Shown: positions 17,524 through 25,691 of the stretch, piece after piece
How the letters are laid out: every line of letters begins with the position of its first letter
How positions within the stretch are numbered: position 1 is the stretch's first letter
Assembly: GCA_964468205.1 (NCBI GenBank)
Contig: CAYXVG010000007.1
Span: 101,192 to 165,191 of the forward strand
Length of the DNA: 64,000 nt
Reading direction: 5' to 3'
Origin: CAWELS01 sp964468205
GTDB taxonomy: Bacteria > Acidobacteriota > Terriglobia > Bryobacterales > Bryobacteraceae
Made by a program: the position numbers and the translations under genes
The notes under the pieces: model-generated
What the model saw: only the letters and a program-made list of their open reading frames with translations
Database searches by the model: none
What the model was told of the DNA's origin: nothing

Positions 17524-18612
17524 TTAGTGAGACGCCTGCTCGCGTTGGTGCTTGTCGTGGCGGTTAGGCCGGTCCCCGCCTTTGTCGTAGACCTGATGCA
17601 GCTTCTCATCGAAGCGGCCGAAGATCATTTTGCCGGCGGTGGTTTGGAGCACAGACGTCACCGAGATGTCGATCGTCCTGGAAATCACCTTTTTCGCATT
17701 GTCGACCACAACCATCGTGCCGTCGTCCAAGTAGGCGACACCCTGGTTGTACTCCTTGCCCTCCTTGAGGATGAAGACCTTCATCGTCTCGCCGGGCAAA
17801 ACCACCGGCTTGAGCGAATTCGCAAGCTCATTGATGTTAAGAACCTCGACGCCGTGCAAGTTGGCGACTTTGTTCAAGTTAAAGTCATTTGTCACCACCT
17901 TGCAGTCGTAGAGCTTGCCCAACTCGATCAGCTTCATGTCAACGTCGCGGACATTCGGGAAATCCTCTTCGAGGATCTGCACGTTCAATTGGGGCATCTT
18001 CTGTAACCTTTGCAGGATGTCGAGCCCGCGCCGGCCTCGGTTTCGTTTCATCGAATCCGCCGAATCCGCCACCAACTGCAATTCCCGGAGCACGAACTGG
18101 GGGATTACGATAACGCCGTCGAGAAAACCCGTCTCGGCGACATCGGCTATCCGCCCGTCGATAATCACACTCGTGTCGAGAATCTTGAAAGAGTGTTTCC
18201 CGGCCTTCTCGCCGCCGAATAGTCCGCCCAGAGCCGCAAGATTCAGCATGTCCCCCTTGTTGGCGCCCACAATGAGGCCGACATAGGTCATGATCAACAG
18301 AAGCGCCAACTGGATGAACAGAACAGTATTGCTGGCGTCATCGCCCAAGACTGCGCTGTCGAGTATCTTGGCCATGAGAAATGCGCCAAGGATTCCGAGC
18401 ACAGATCCGATAGCAGCTCCGATCAACCGTTTCAGGCTGACTTGCTTCAAGCGGACCTCGAACAGCACGATTGCAACGCCAAGTGCAAGTCCCGCGATCA
18501 AGTTCCAAATGGGCTGGAGGGGGGCTTGGCCCCCGATCGGTTTGAGTATATAGGCTACGACTCCGACAACAAGAATAAAGAGAATGCGTATGACGAACAA
18601 GTCATTAAGCAT
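17524..18612 (-). CDS. membrane PIN/TRAM-domain nuclease-like protein (YacL family)
   Basis: The protein has 362 residues from ATG at 18612, with GGGAGGGTGAC directly upstream. Four transmembrane segments occupy residues 1-135. A PIN domain follows (ILDTSVIIDGRIADV, later DVDMKLIELG and VVTNDFNLNKVA, supplying the acidic metal ligands). The C-terminal TRAM domain (about residues 275-335) is predicted to bind RNA. The tail is basic and His-rich. This is the architecture of Bacillus YacL, which also precedes ispD-ispF. RNA processing at the membrane is the inferred function. Confidence 0.88.
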   Translation of the reverse strand: MLNDLFVIRILFILVVGVVAYILKPIGGQAPLQPIWNLIAGLALGVAIVLFEVRLKQVSLKRLIGAAIGSVLGILGAFLMAKILDSAVLGDDASNTVLFIQLALLLIMTYVGLIVGANKGDMLNLAALGGLFGGEKAGKHSFKILDTSVIIDGRIADVAETGFLDGVIVIPQFVLRELQLVADSADSMKRNRGRRGLDILQRLQKMPQLNVQILEEDFPNVRDVDMKLIELGKLYDCKVVTNDFNLNKVANLHGVEVLNINELANSLKPVVLPGETMKVFILKEGKEYNQGVAYLDDGTMVVVDNAKKVISRTIDISVTSVLQTTAGKMIFGRFDEKLHQVYDKGGDRPNRHDKHQREQASH

Positions 18613-18669
18613 GTCACCCTCCCTGGTGACCAAGCGCGAACCTTAAGAATATGAATACGTTCGGCCTTG

Positions 18670-18696
18670 AGTATAACACCGAAAGGGCGCTGTCAG
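18670..18696 (-). promoter_or_regulatory. possible promoter of the PIN/TRAM gene
   Basis: Read on the minus strand there is a CTGACA box (18691-18696) and a TATACT box (18670-18675) with a 15-base spacer. This would give a leader of about 50 bases before the ATG at 18612. The spacer is shorter than the usual 17, so the call is tentative. Confidence 0.3.
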
Positions 18697-18811
18697 ATGA
18701 AGGAGTGGGATTCGGAAGCGGAGGAAAAAACTGCCGGACCCGCCGGCACTACAGGGACAACGAGCCAGCGGTCATGATCTCATTCGATCGCCGGTCGCCC
18801 GGCGGGCCCTC

Positions 18812-19189
18812 CTACAGGGCCTTGGCGAGTTCTTCTGCAAACGCACTCTGCGGTGCGTTCTTGTTGTTCGCCGGGCGGCGGTGTTTTCGCCCGCCACGTT
18901 TCCGGTCCGGCGGACCTTGGCCGCGCTGGCCTTTGGGCCGTGGAGGCTGGGCTTCGTTGGCCCTCAGCAGCCGCTCCTCAAGGGGCGCACGGTCAAACCG
19001 GCGGATGATCGAATCCATCTCTTCCTTGTTCGGGGCGTCGATGAAAGCGAAGCCCTTGGACTCTTGCGTCTCGGGGTTCCGGATCACTTTGATGTTGTCA
19101 GCTACAAGGTTTTCTGCGTGGAGCCACGACATAATGTCGTCAGCGGTCACCCAGGTGGGAAGGTTGCCGAGAAATACCGTATGACTCAT
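18812..19189 (-). CDS. RRM-domain RNA-binding protein
   Basis: This 125-residue protein has an N-terminal RNA-recognition motif: RNP2 is VFLGNLP at residue 5 and RNP1 is SKGFAFIDA near residue 45. The C-terminal 45 residues are basic and rich in Arg, Pro and Gly (KGQRGQGPPDRKRGGRKHRR), typical of RNA-binding tails. Small bacterial RRM proteins of this kind bind single-stranded RNA and are often cold-responsive. It is transcribed in the same direction as the PIN/TRAM gene 199 bases downstream. Confidence 0.85.
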   Translation of the reverse strand: MSHTVFLGNLPTWVTADDIMSWLHAENLVADNIKVIRNPETQESKGFAFIDAPNKEEMDSIIRRFDRAPLEERLLRANEAQPPRPKGQRGQGPPDRKRGGRKHRRPANNKNAPQSAFAEELAKAL

Positions 19190-19323
19190 TCTCTAGGCGT
19201 AGTTTACTCCGTGGGAATTTTTCGGGGACCAGGATACAAAGGTGAGGTCCATGAAAGCACTTCTATATTAGCACAGGGAGTTTCGACCCGCAAACGGAAG
19301 TCTAAACTCCTTTTGAGGAAAGG

Positions 19324-19340
19324 CGCGGGAGAGGCCCGCG
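19324..19340 (-). terminator. small G+C-rich hairpin between serA and the RRM gene
   Basis: CGCGGG (19324-19329) pairs with CCCGCG (19335-19340) across a five-base loop, about 100 bases after the serA stop. A short T-rich stretch follows on the minus strand. The rest of 19190-19442 shows nothing recognisable. Confidence 0.3.
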
Positions 19341-19442
19341 ATTTCCGCCAGGCAGCTCTTCCCTGGGGGTGCAGAGGAGATTTCTTGGCCCGCCCAAAGC
19401 GAGCCAATCAGAAGACGGGCCAGAGCCCCGCCCAGCCCGCGC

Positions 19443-21029
19443 CTACCCGAGGACTACGTTGCGGACGAGCAGAACTCCGTTCGCGCCGCGCAACTCTTCC
19501 ATGACGCTTTCCGGCACGGGTCCATCTGTTTCCACCGCGGCCACGGCACGCAGCGTCTCACCGGGTACCGAAGGTGCGTCTTCCCGTCCGAGAGAGAAGT
19601 TTGCAATGTTGACACCGTTGTTACCCAGCACCGTACCGACATGGCCGATCACGCCCGGGATGTCCTTGTTCTTCATGAACAGGATGTTGCCAGCAAGATT
19701 GGTTTCGCAGTTGATCCCATCCACCTGCATCAGCCGAGGTTTTCCCAGCACCAGTGCGCCCTGAACCGTCGTCTTGCCCTTGTCGGTCTCGAGTTCCAGC
19801 CGGATCGAGTCCGTGAAACCGTCACGCTTTTCATGGCGCTCGGCAACATCAAGGCCGCGCTGCTTGGCGATCTGCATGGCATTGACAACGTTCACCTTCT
19901 GCGACAGAAAGCTATTCAATACTCCGCCGAGGCCGCCGTTGCGAATCAGTGTGGTGTTGTTGCTGCCCATGTCGCCGTGGTAGACCAGACGCACACCCTG
20001 GGGGTTTCCGTTCGCTATCTGGGCCGCAAAGGCGCCGAGCTTCTCCGCCAGTTCGATGTATGGCCCCAGCTTCTTGTATATATCCGGGGAAACCGACGGC
20101 ATATTGACCGCATTGATCGCGATTCCATCGCGCAGGTAATGCAGCACCTGCTCGGCGATCCGGATGCCGACGATCTCCTGTGCCTCGCCAGTGGATCCGC
20201 CGATGTGTGGCGTGGCCACCAGCCCCGCCTCTCCAAGCACCGGGTTATCGGCCGGGGGTTCCACGGCGAAGACGTCGAGGCCTGCTCCGGACACTTTGCC
20301 GGACTTCATGGCCTCATACAACGCCTCTTCGTCCACAATTCCGCCGCGGGCACAGTTGACAATGCGCACGCCGTCTTTCATCTTGGCGAACTGCTCTGTC
20401 GAGAGCATGTTCTTCGTCTCCGGTGTGAGGGCGACGTGCAGCGAAATATACTCGCTCTCGGCCAGCAACCGGTCCAGTTCCACCAATTCCACGTTCATAT
20501 CATCGGCCCACTGCTTGCTGACGTAGGGGTCAGTGCCGATGATCCGCATCTCGAAAGCCCGCGCGCGCTGCACCACCTCGCGCCCGATGCTGCCGAGACC
20601 AATCACGCCTAGAGTTTTGCCACGGAGTTCGGAGCCGAGGAACCTCTTCTTTTCCCACTTCCCGGACTTGGTGGACTCCGTCGCTTGCGGTATGCCGCGA
20701 GCCATGGAGAGCATCAGCGCTAGCGTGTGCTCGGCCACGGCGACGGCATTGCCGCCCGGGGTATTCATGACCAGAATGCCGGCGGCGGTGGCCGCTTCCA
20801 AGTCGATGTTGTCCACGCCAATTCCCGCCCGGCCAATCGCCTTCAGGTTGGGAGCGTTGTCGATCACTTCCTTTGGTACCTTGGCCGCGCTTCGGACCAG
20901 AAGTCCCTCGGCTTCGGCGAGATGCCCGTGGAAGTTCTGCGGATCCGAAAGGATCAACTCACAGTCTGGCTGGGACTGCAACATTTCGATCGCTGCCGGA
21001 GCAATTTTGTCGGCTACCAGGATCTTCAT
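19443..21029 (-). CDS. serA: D-3-phosphoglycerate dehydrogenase, long form
   Basis: The enzyme has 528 residues from ATG at 21029 (MKILVADKIAP), with GAGGG upstream. It oxidises 3-phosphoglycerate in serine synthesis. Visible are the NAD-binding GLGSIGREV, the catalytic Arg in NCARGGIVDE, Glu in DVFAVEPP and the His in TPHIGGST. The allosteric-substrate-binding domain and a C-terminal ACT domain (VIGHVGTVLGNNGVNIANFS) make it the long type, so serine feedback is likely. An alternative GTG at 21098 would add 23 basic residues and overlap the stop of the upstream aminotransferase by GTGA, suggesting translational coupling either way. Confidence 0.93.
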   Translation of the reverse strand: MKILVADKIAPAAIEMLQSQPDCELILSDPQNFHGHLAEAEGLLVRSAAKVPKEVIDNAPNLKAIGRAGIGVDNIDLEAATAAGILVMNTPGGNAVAVAEHTLALMLSMARGIPQATESTKSGKWEKKRFLGSELRGKTLGVIGLGSIGREVVQRARAFEMRIIGTDPYVSKQWADDMNVELVELDRLLAESEYISLHVALTPETKNMLSTEQFAKMKDGVRIVNCARGGIVDEEALYEAMKSGKVSGAGLDVFAVEPPADNPVLGEAGLVATPHIGGSTGEAQEIVGIRIAEQVLHYLRDGIAINAVNMPSVSPDIYKKLGPYIELAEKLGAFAAQIANGNPQGVRLVYHGDMGSNNTTLIRNGGLGGVLNSFLSQKVNVVNAMQIAKQRGLDVAERHEKRDGFTDSIRLELETDKGKTTVQGALVLGKPRLMQVDGINCETNLAGNILFMKNKDIPGVIGHVGTVLGNNGVNIANFSLGREDAPSVPGETLRAVAAVETDGPVPESVMEELRGANGVLLVRNVVLG

Positions 21030-21094
21030 TTTCTTTGCCCTCTTCGAGAAGCTGGCAGACTTTGCCGCCCGCTCTGCTACTTCTGCAGTTTTAC

Positions 21095-22252
21095 TCACTT
21101 ATCCATGCCGGCCATCTTAACGTATACGTGCTGAACCGCTGCGACGCCCTTACCGAACTCCACTTCTTTGCCGGCCGCGGCCAGAATCAGCTCGAGTTCC
21201 GCAATTACCGCAAAGAGGTCCGGGAAGTCGAAGTACCCGAGATGCGCGATGCGGAAGATCTTGCCTTTCATGGAGCCCTGGCCGTTGGCAATAATGGAGC
21301 CGAACCGGTCGCGAAAACCTTTCACGATCACGCCCGAGTCCATACCTTCCGGCGCTTTAACCGCGGTAACCGCCGCCCCCGGGTCGTGCGGGGCGAAGGG
21401 CTCGAGGCCAAGCGCCATCACCGCTTCCCGGGTGGCGCAGGCCAGCCCTTGCGCGTTCTCGATTAGCTTATCCATGCCAATCGATTTCATATATCGAAGG
21501 GCCTCGGCCAGGCTCAGCAGCAACGCTGTGTTGGGCGTATAGTTTGACTGCCCTTTGAGCGCGTTCTCCGCCTCCTTCTTGATGTTGAAGTAGAAGTGGG
21601 GAAGATCCGAGGTCTCCTCGTGCTTCCAGGCCTTCTCGCTGATGGTCATGAAAGCCAGCCCGGGCGGAATCATGAACGCTTTCTGCGAGCCGCCGATCAC
21701 GATATCGAGTCCCCAGCCGTCGATATCGAGCGGCATGGTGCCCAGGCCCGTGATGGCATCCACCACCACGATCGCATCGGTCTCCTTCGCCGCCTTGCCG
21801 ATCTTTTCGACATCGTGCTTTACTCCGGTGGAAGTCTCCGAAGCCTGCAGGAAAACGCCGCGAATTCCCGGCTCCTTTAGCTTCTCGACAACCTCATCAG
21901 CCGGCACGGCCAGACCGTACTCGGCTTCGAGTATCACCGGTTCGAGACCATAGGCCGTAGTGATCTGGCCCCAGCGCTCGCCGAACTTTCCGGCTGAGAG
22001 GACAATGACCTTGTCTCCCTTGCGGAAGAAGTTCGAAACAGACGCTTCCATGGCGCCGGTACCGGAACAAACCAGGGGAACAACGTCTCCGGAGTAGCCA
22101 AGTAACTCCTTGAGGTCCGTGACGACCGATTCGTACACCGCCACGAAATCCTGCGTACGGTGGTGAATGTCGGCCGCCATCATGGCGTGCAATGCCGGAG
22201 GATACAACGGGGTAGGCCCCGGCGTGAGCAGACGGGTTTTACGAATGTGCAT
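21095..22252 (-). CDS. class V aminotransferase, probably phosphoserine/serine-type
   Basis: This 385-residue PLP enzyme starts with RKTRLLTPGPTPLYPPA, the substrate loop of alanine-glyoxylate/serine-pyruvate aminotransferases. The PLP Lys is in GGSQKAFMIPPGLAF near residue 195 and the cofactor Asp in VVDAITGLG. Its stop overlaps the possible GTG start of serA, so the pair most likely supplies serine, with this enzyme working as phosphoserine transaminase, as class V enzymes of this subgroup do in some prokaryotes. A role in photorespiration-like glyoxylate metabolism is the alternative. Confidence 0.85.
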   Translation of the reverse strand: MHIRKTRLLTPGPTPLYPPALHAMMAADIHHRTQDFVAVYESVVTDLKELLGYSGDVVPLVCSGTGAMEASVSNFFRKGDKVIVLSAGKFGERWGQITTAYGLEPVILEAEYGLAVPADEVVEKLKEPGIRGVFLQASETSTGVKHDVEKIGKAAKETDAIVVVDAITGLGTMPLDIDGWGLDIVIGGSQKAFMIPPGLAFMTISEKAWKHEETSDLPHFYFNIKKEAENALKGQSNYTPNTALLLSLAEALRYMKSIGMDKLIENAQGLACATREAVMALGLEPFAPHDPGAAVTAVKAPEGMDSGVIVKGFRDRFGSIIANGQGSMKGKIFRIAHLGYFDFPDLFAVIAELELILAAAGKEVEFGKGVAAVQHVYVKMAGMDK

Positions 22253-22285
22253 GGTTAGACTAAACCAACTAGAATAACAGACGTC

Positions 22286-22732
22286 ATGCCCCTAATTGAG
22301 AGGATACAGAAAGACATGGTCGCGGCCATGAAGGCCAAGAACCAGGAACGCCTCAACGCAATCCGCCTGATCAAGGCTGCCTTGAAGATGCAGGAAGTGG
22401 ATAGCGGCAAGCCGTTGGATGAAGCGACAGAACTGAAGGTACTGGCCGGCCTCGTGAAACAGCGCAAGGACTCGATTGAAATGTACCGGAAGGGAGGCCG
22501 TGAGGAATTAGCGGCTAAGGAGGAAGGAGAACTGGCCGTGGTGGAGTCCTACATGCCCGCCAAAGCTACCGTTGCGGACATCGAGGCCGCCGTGGAGGCC
22601 GCCGTCGTCGAAACCGGCGCCAGTTCCATGAGCCAAATGGGCCAGGTGATGAGGGCCGCACGGGAGAATTTGGCAGGAAAGACGATTGACGGCAGGGCGC
22701 TCAGTGACAAGGTGAAGGCACGACTCGGTTGA
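22286..22732 (+). CDS. GatB/YqeY domain protein
   Basis: This 148-residue protein is a YqeY family member related to the tail domain of GatB. It shows the start LIERIQKDMVAAMKAKNQERL and the ASSMSQMGQVMR segment near residue 110. YqeY proteins are thought to influence tRNA-dependent amidation or tRNA binding, but the activity is unproven. It is divergent from the aminotransferase gene with only 33 bases between them, and is followed by a GC hairpin. Confidence 0.88.
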   Translation: MPLIERIQKDMVAAMKAKNQERLNAIRLIKAALKMQEVDSGKPLDEATELKVLAGLVKQRKDSIEMYRKGGREELAAKEEGELAVVESYMPAKATVADIEAAVEAAVVETGASSMSQMGQVMRAARENLAGKTIDGRALSDKVKARLG

Positions 22733-22734
22733 GC

Positions 22735-22757
22735 GGGGCCGCCAGCGGCGCGGCCCC
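22735..22757 (+). terminator. GC hairpin after yqeY-like gene
   Basis: GGGGCCGC (22735-22742) pairs with GCGGCCCC (22750-22757) around a seven-base loop, two bases after the stop codon. There is no clear T-run. Confidence 0.45.
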
Positions 22758-22788
22758 ATAGCACCTAAGATTCTATTTGGAGGTTTCG

Positions 22789-23508
22789 ATGAAGAGAGTC
22801 TCGATTGCAGTGTTGATATCCTGTTTCGCGGCCGGCCTTGTGCTGGCCCAGCCCGGCTTCCAGTCGGTGTTCAACGGGAAAGATCTCAGCGGGTGGAAGA
22901 TCCCAGAAGGCGATAACAGCCACTGGAAGGTGGTGGACGGCGTCATCGACTACGATGCTCAGAGCGAGGCAGAGGGCCAGAAGAGCCTCTTTACTCAAAA
23001 AGAATACGGCGACTTCGTGCTCCAGGTCGACTGGCGGATCAAGGAGACGCCTTTCATCTATGAGCATGCCCGGATCATGATGCCGGATGGAACATATAAG
23101 AAAGATGCGGATGGAAACGTGATCGAGTTCGCCATCCCGGATTCCGACTCCGGCATCCTGTTGCGCGGCGGCCCGCAGGTGAACATCTGGTGCTGGCCCC
23201 AGGGCTCCGGCGAGCTCTGGCAGGTTAGGAACAATAAGGACCTGCCTCCTGACGTACGCGGCGCGGCGGTGCCGAGACTCCATGCGGACAGAAATGTCGG
23301 CGAGTGGAATACCTTCGAGATCACGCTCCAGGGTGACCGCGTGACCGTTGTTCTCAACGGCCATACCGTGATCGGTAACGCCCAGATTCCTGGTATCGCG
23401 GCGAGGGGACCCATCGGCCTACAACACCACGGACGGATGGTGGATGGCAAGTGGGTCGGCCCTCCAAGTCTGGTGCAATTCCGCAACATCAAGGTCAAGG
23501 AGTTGTAG
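22789..23508 (+). CDS. secreted DUF1080 (3-keto-disaccharide hydrolase-like) protein
   Basis: The protein has 239 residues from ATG at 22789, with TTGGAGG seven bases upstream. A signal peptide (to LVLAQ) is followed by a single DUF1080 domain: FQSVFNGKDLSGWKI, DSDSGILLRGGPQVNIW, WNTFEITLQGDRV and RGPIGLQHHG. Unlike the member at 7159 it has no extra N-terminal domain. Members cleave 3-keto-glycosides in the periplasm; whether that holds here is inferred. No sugar dehydrogenase is adjacent. Confidence 0.8.
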   Translation: MKRVSIAVLISCFAAGLVLAQPGFQSVFNGKDLSGWKIPEGDNSHWKVVDGVIDYDAQSEAEGQKSLFTQKEYGDFVLQVDWRIKETPFIYEHARIMMPDGTYKKDADGNVIEFAIPDSDSGILLRGGPQVNIWCWPQGSGELWQVRNNKDLPPDVRGAAVPRLHADRNVGEWNTFEITLQGDRVTVVLNGHTVIGNAQIPGIAARGPIGLQHHGRMVDGKWVGPPSLVQFRNIKVKEL

Positions 23509-23644
23509 CCGGATTTGTAGGCGGTGGCGCCGGGGGAGGATCGCCGTCCCTAGCCCGCCCCGCGCCGTTCCGTGCGGATGGTTTAGGATAGAATCTGCGA
23601 AGCAATCCAGCTTCCGAAGTGTTGCGTGTCGAGGAGGTGACCGA

Positions 23645-24196
23645 GTGTGGAACAGGCGGAAAGAAGATTTGCCCGCCCCAAAACCTGCGGCGACCGTACC
23701 AACTTCGACCGATCTGGCACGTGAAGGAATACCAATGTCAACCAGCCCAACCAAAATCGCTGAGCCGGGCGGCGGAGCAGCCGCCATTGGAAAATCCGTG
23801 GTTGTGAAAGGACAGATTTACAGCCGCGAAGATCTCTACGTCGACGGTGAAGTGGAGGGAACGATTGAGGTGCAGGAGCACCGCCTGACGGTGGGCCCGA
23901 ATGGCCGGGTACGGGCCGCGATTAAGGCCCGCGACGTCATAATCCGCGGCACGGTGCACGGCAATATCGAGTCCCGCGACAGGATCGATATCCGCAAGGA
24001 AGCCAAAGTCGCCGGCGACCTCAAGACTTCCCGAATCATCATCGAGGACGGCGCCTACTTCAAGGGATCGGTGGATATCATCCGGCAGGAAGTAACGCGG
24101 ACGGCCGCGGCGGCCCAAGCCGCTCCGCCACCCAGGCCGGAAGCGCCGCAGCAGCAAATGCCGAAACCCGCGGCGCCCGCCAGCGGCGAGAAGTAG
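23645..24196 (+). CDS. bactofilin (polymer-forming cytoskeletal protein)
   Basis: The protein has 183 residues from a GTG at 23645, chosen because AGGAGG lies seven bases upstream and MWNRRKEDLPAPKP is a usual bactofilin head; an ATG at 23735 would lose it. The core, residues about 50-150, is a right-handed beta helix of short repeats (GEVEGTIEVQEHRLTV, RGTVHGNIESRDRIDI, AKVAGDLKTSRIII). The tail is Ala/Pro/Gln-rich and disordered. Bactofilins form filaments at the membrane and organise cell shape or envelope enzymes. Confidence 0.92.
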   Translation: MWNRRKEDLPAPKPAATVPTSTDLAREGIPMSTSPTKIAEPGGGAAAIGKSVVVKGQIYSREDLYVDGEVEGTIEVQEHRLTVGPNGRVRAAIKARDVIIRGTVHGNIESRDRIDIRKEAKVAGDLKTSRIIIEDGAYFKGSVDIIRQEVTRTAAAAQAAPPPRPEAPQQQMPKPAAPASGEK

Positions 24197-24311
24197 GATT
24201 TGCCTGGAAAGCCCTCTGTCCGGCAAGCGGGTTTTCTGGTGCTGCGGCGGCACGTGAAGAGATTGGGGCCCATCCCGCCGCAGTGGGGCGATTTTGGAAG
24301 GCAGGTGCAGA

Positions 24312-25007
24312 GTGATCGGAGATCGGCTACGCGCTCTATTCTCGAAATCCCGACTCCGGGCCGGCGCCGACCGGCCCGGAGTTGCGAAGCCTTCGCCGCC
24401 ACCACTCGACAAGAATACGCCCCGGGAACACGTGAAGAAGAGCCACGGCCTCCTGCAGTTCGTCGAGTCCATTCAAGACCAGTCCGGGCTGGCGATTCTC
24501 GACCTTGGCGGAATTTCACAGGCGAACGTTAGCTTTGTCACCGACCTCGGGCATCGCCTTCACGCCGTGGATTTCTTGCGGATACTCGATTCGGTAACCT
24601 CACCAGACGATGCGCTCGGCGGGCCAGCCCAACGCGACCGCATGGAGGCCTTTCTCGATCAAACACTCGGCTATGAAGCTGACTCCCTGGACGGCGTGCT
24701 GGTCTGGGACGCACTCCAGTTCCTTTCGCGGCCGCTGCTGCTTCAGACCATGGAGCGGCTGGCTGAAGTCCTGCGGCCGGGCGCCTACATGCTGGCCCTT
24801 TTTCACGCCTCTGAAAAAGCAGAATGGGTTCCCATCTACTCGTACCGCATCCAGGACCGCGGCGCCCTCCATCTCACTCTCAAGACCCAGCGGCAACCAG
24901 TCCACTTCTTCAACAACAGAGGCATCGAGAAACTGTTCGAGAATTTTGACAGCGTGAAGTTCTTCTTGAGCCGGGACAACCTGAGAGAAGTTATTGTCCG
25001 GCGGTAG
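24312..25007 (+). CDS. class I SAM-dependent methyltransferase-like protein
   Basis: The product has 231 residues from a GTG at 24312; the exact start is uncertain because the upstream site is weak. Residues about 55-200 have the order of a Rossmann methyltransferase: LAILDLGGISQANVSFV as degenerate motif I, SLDGVLVWDALQFLSRP as the post-I/II region, and LAEVLRPGAYMLALFH as motif III. The SAM glycine loop is weak (DLGGIS instead of DxGxGxG), so binding is not assured. The gene follows the bactofilin gene by 115 bases on the same strand. The substrate is unknown. Confidence 0.6.
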   Translation: MIGDRLRALFSKSRLRAGADRPGVAKPSPPPLDKNTPREHVKKSHGLLQFVESIQDQSGLAILDLGGISQANVSFVTDLGHRLHAVDFLRILDSVTSPDDALGGPAQRDRMEAFLDQTLGYEADSLDGVLVWDALQFLSRPLLLQTMERLAEVLRPGAYMLALFHASEKAEWVPIYSYRIQDRGALHLTLKTQRQPVHFFNNRGIEKLFENFDSVKFFLSRDNLREVIVRR

Positions 25008-25057
25008 GAGGACATGCACTGCACCCGCAGGCCGGAAAAGCAGCCGGGCCCTGTAGC

Positions 25058-25690
25058 TCAGACAATAACCGCGTGAACCATCCCCGGCCCGTGTACCCCC
25101 TTGATGAGGATCTGCTCGATATCCGCCGTGCGGCTTGGGCCGGTAATGATCACCATGGAACTTGAAAGCTCAGCGGGATTCGGGACCACCGCGAATAGCT
25201 CATCTACTCCAGTGAGAATTCGCTCCCGCGGGACGACGGCAACGTGCACCGGGGGCAGAAGCGAGATCAGCCGGGCCTCTTCCGGGGAGGAGAAGACCAC
25301 CAGACTCCCGGTGTCTGCCAGAGCATAGTCGGCGCTGGTGATTCCCACATCGGCCGATGCGCACGCCTCTCTTAGTTCATCCGCGCCCGTGAATCCGGTG
25401 AAGACGCCGGGCAGACTCACAATGCCGCACTCACGCAAGAATGGCGCGTTGGAGGCGACCGCGCTTTTACCCTCGATCAGTCCCTCCACCAAGGAGCGGG
25501 CCTCATCCCTCGATGATGGGGAGTGGGCCTGACCCGACAGCTTCTCCAGCGCGGCGGAAAAGGTGGCGATGCGTTCCTGTATAGGGGCGTCGCCAATACG
25601 GAGGAGAACGGGGGGCGGAGCAGCGGGCTCCTGGCCGGCGCGGCGATCGATTGCGGTGCGGACCTTTTGCAGAATGTGATCGCGAGACAT
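25058..25690 (-). CDS. lutC: lactate utilization protein C (LutC/YkgG family)
   Basis: The 210-residue protein has the DUF162/LUD fold. The segment VGITSADYALADTGSLVVFSS is the characteristic LUD motif, and the protein ends soon after GPSRTADIEQILIKGVHGPG. LutC works with LutA and LutB in the oxidation of L-lactate to pyruvate. Its start lies one base after the lutB stop, so it is translationally linked and last in the operon. Confidence 0.9.
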   Translation of the reverse strand: MSRDHILQKVRTAIDRRAGQEPAAPPPVLLRIGDAPIQERIATFSAALEKLSGQAHSPSSRDEARSLVEGLIEGKSAVASNAPFLRECGIVSLPGVFTGFTGADELREACASADVGITSADYALADTGSLVVFSSPEEARLISLLPPVHVAVVPRERILTGVDELFAVVPNPAELSSSMVIITGPSRTADIEQILIKGVHGPGMVHAVIV

Positions 25691-25691
25691 C

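Noticed and set aside
19641..20612. 323-codon open frame on the plus strand
   Set aside because: It is the complement of serA, which has clear homology; His-rich low-complexity translation typical of antisense of G+C-rich genes.
25040..25100. CTGTAGCTCAG segment resembling the D-arm of a tRNA
   Set aside because: No complementary acceptor stem, no T-arm GGTTCGAATCC sequence and it runs into the lutC 3' end.
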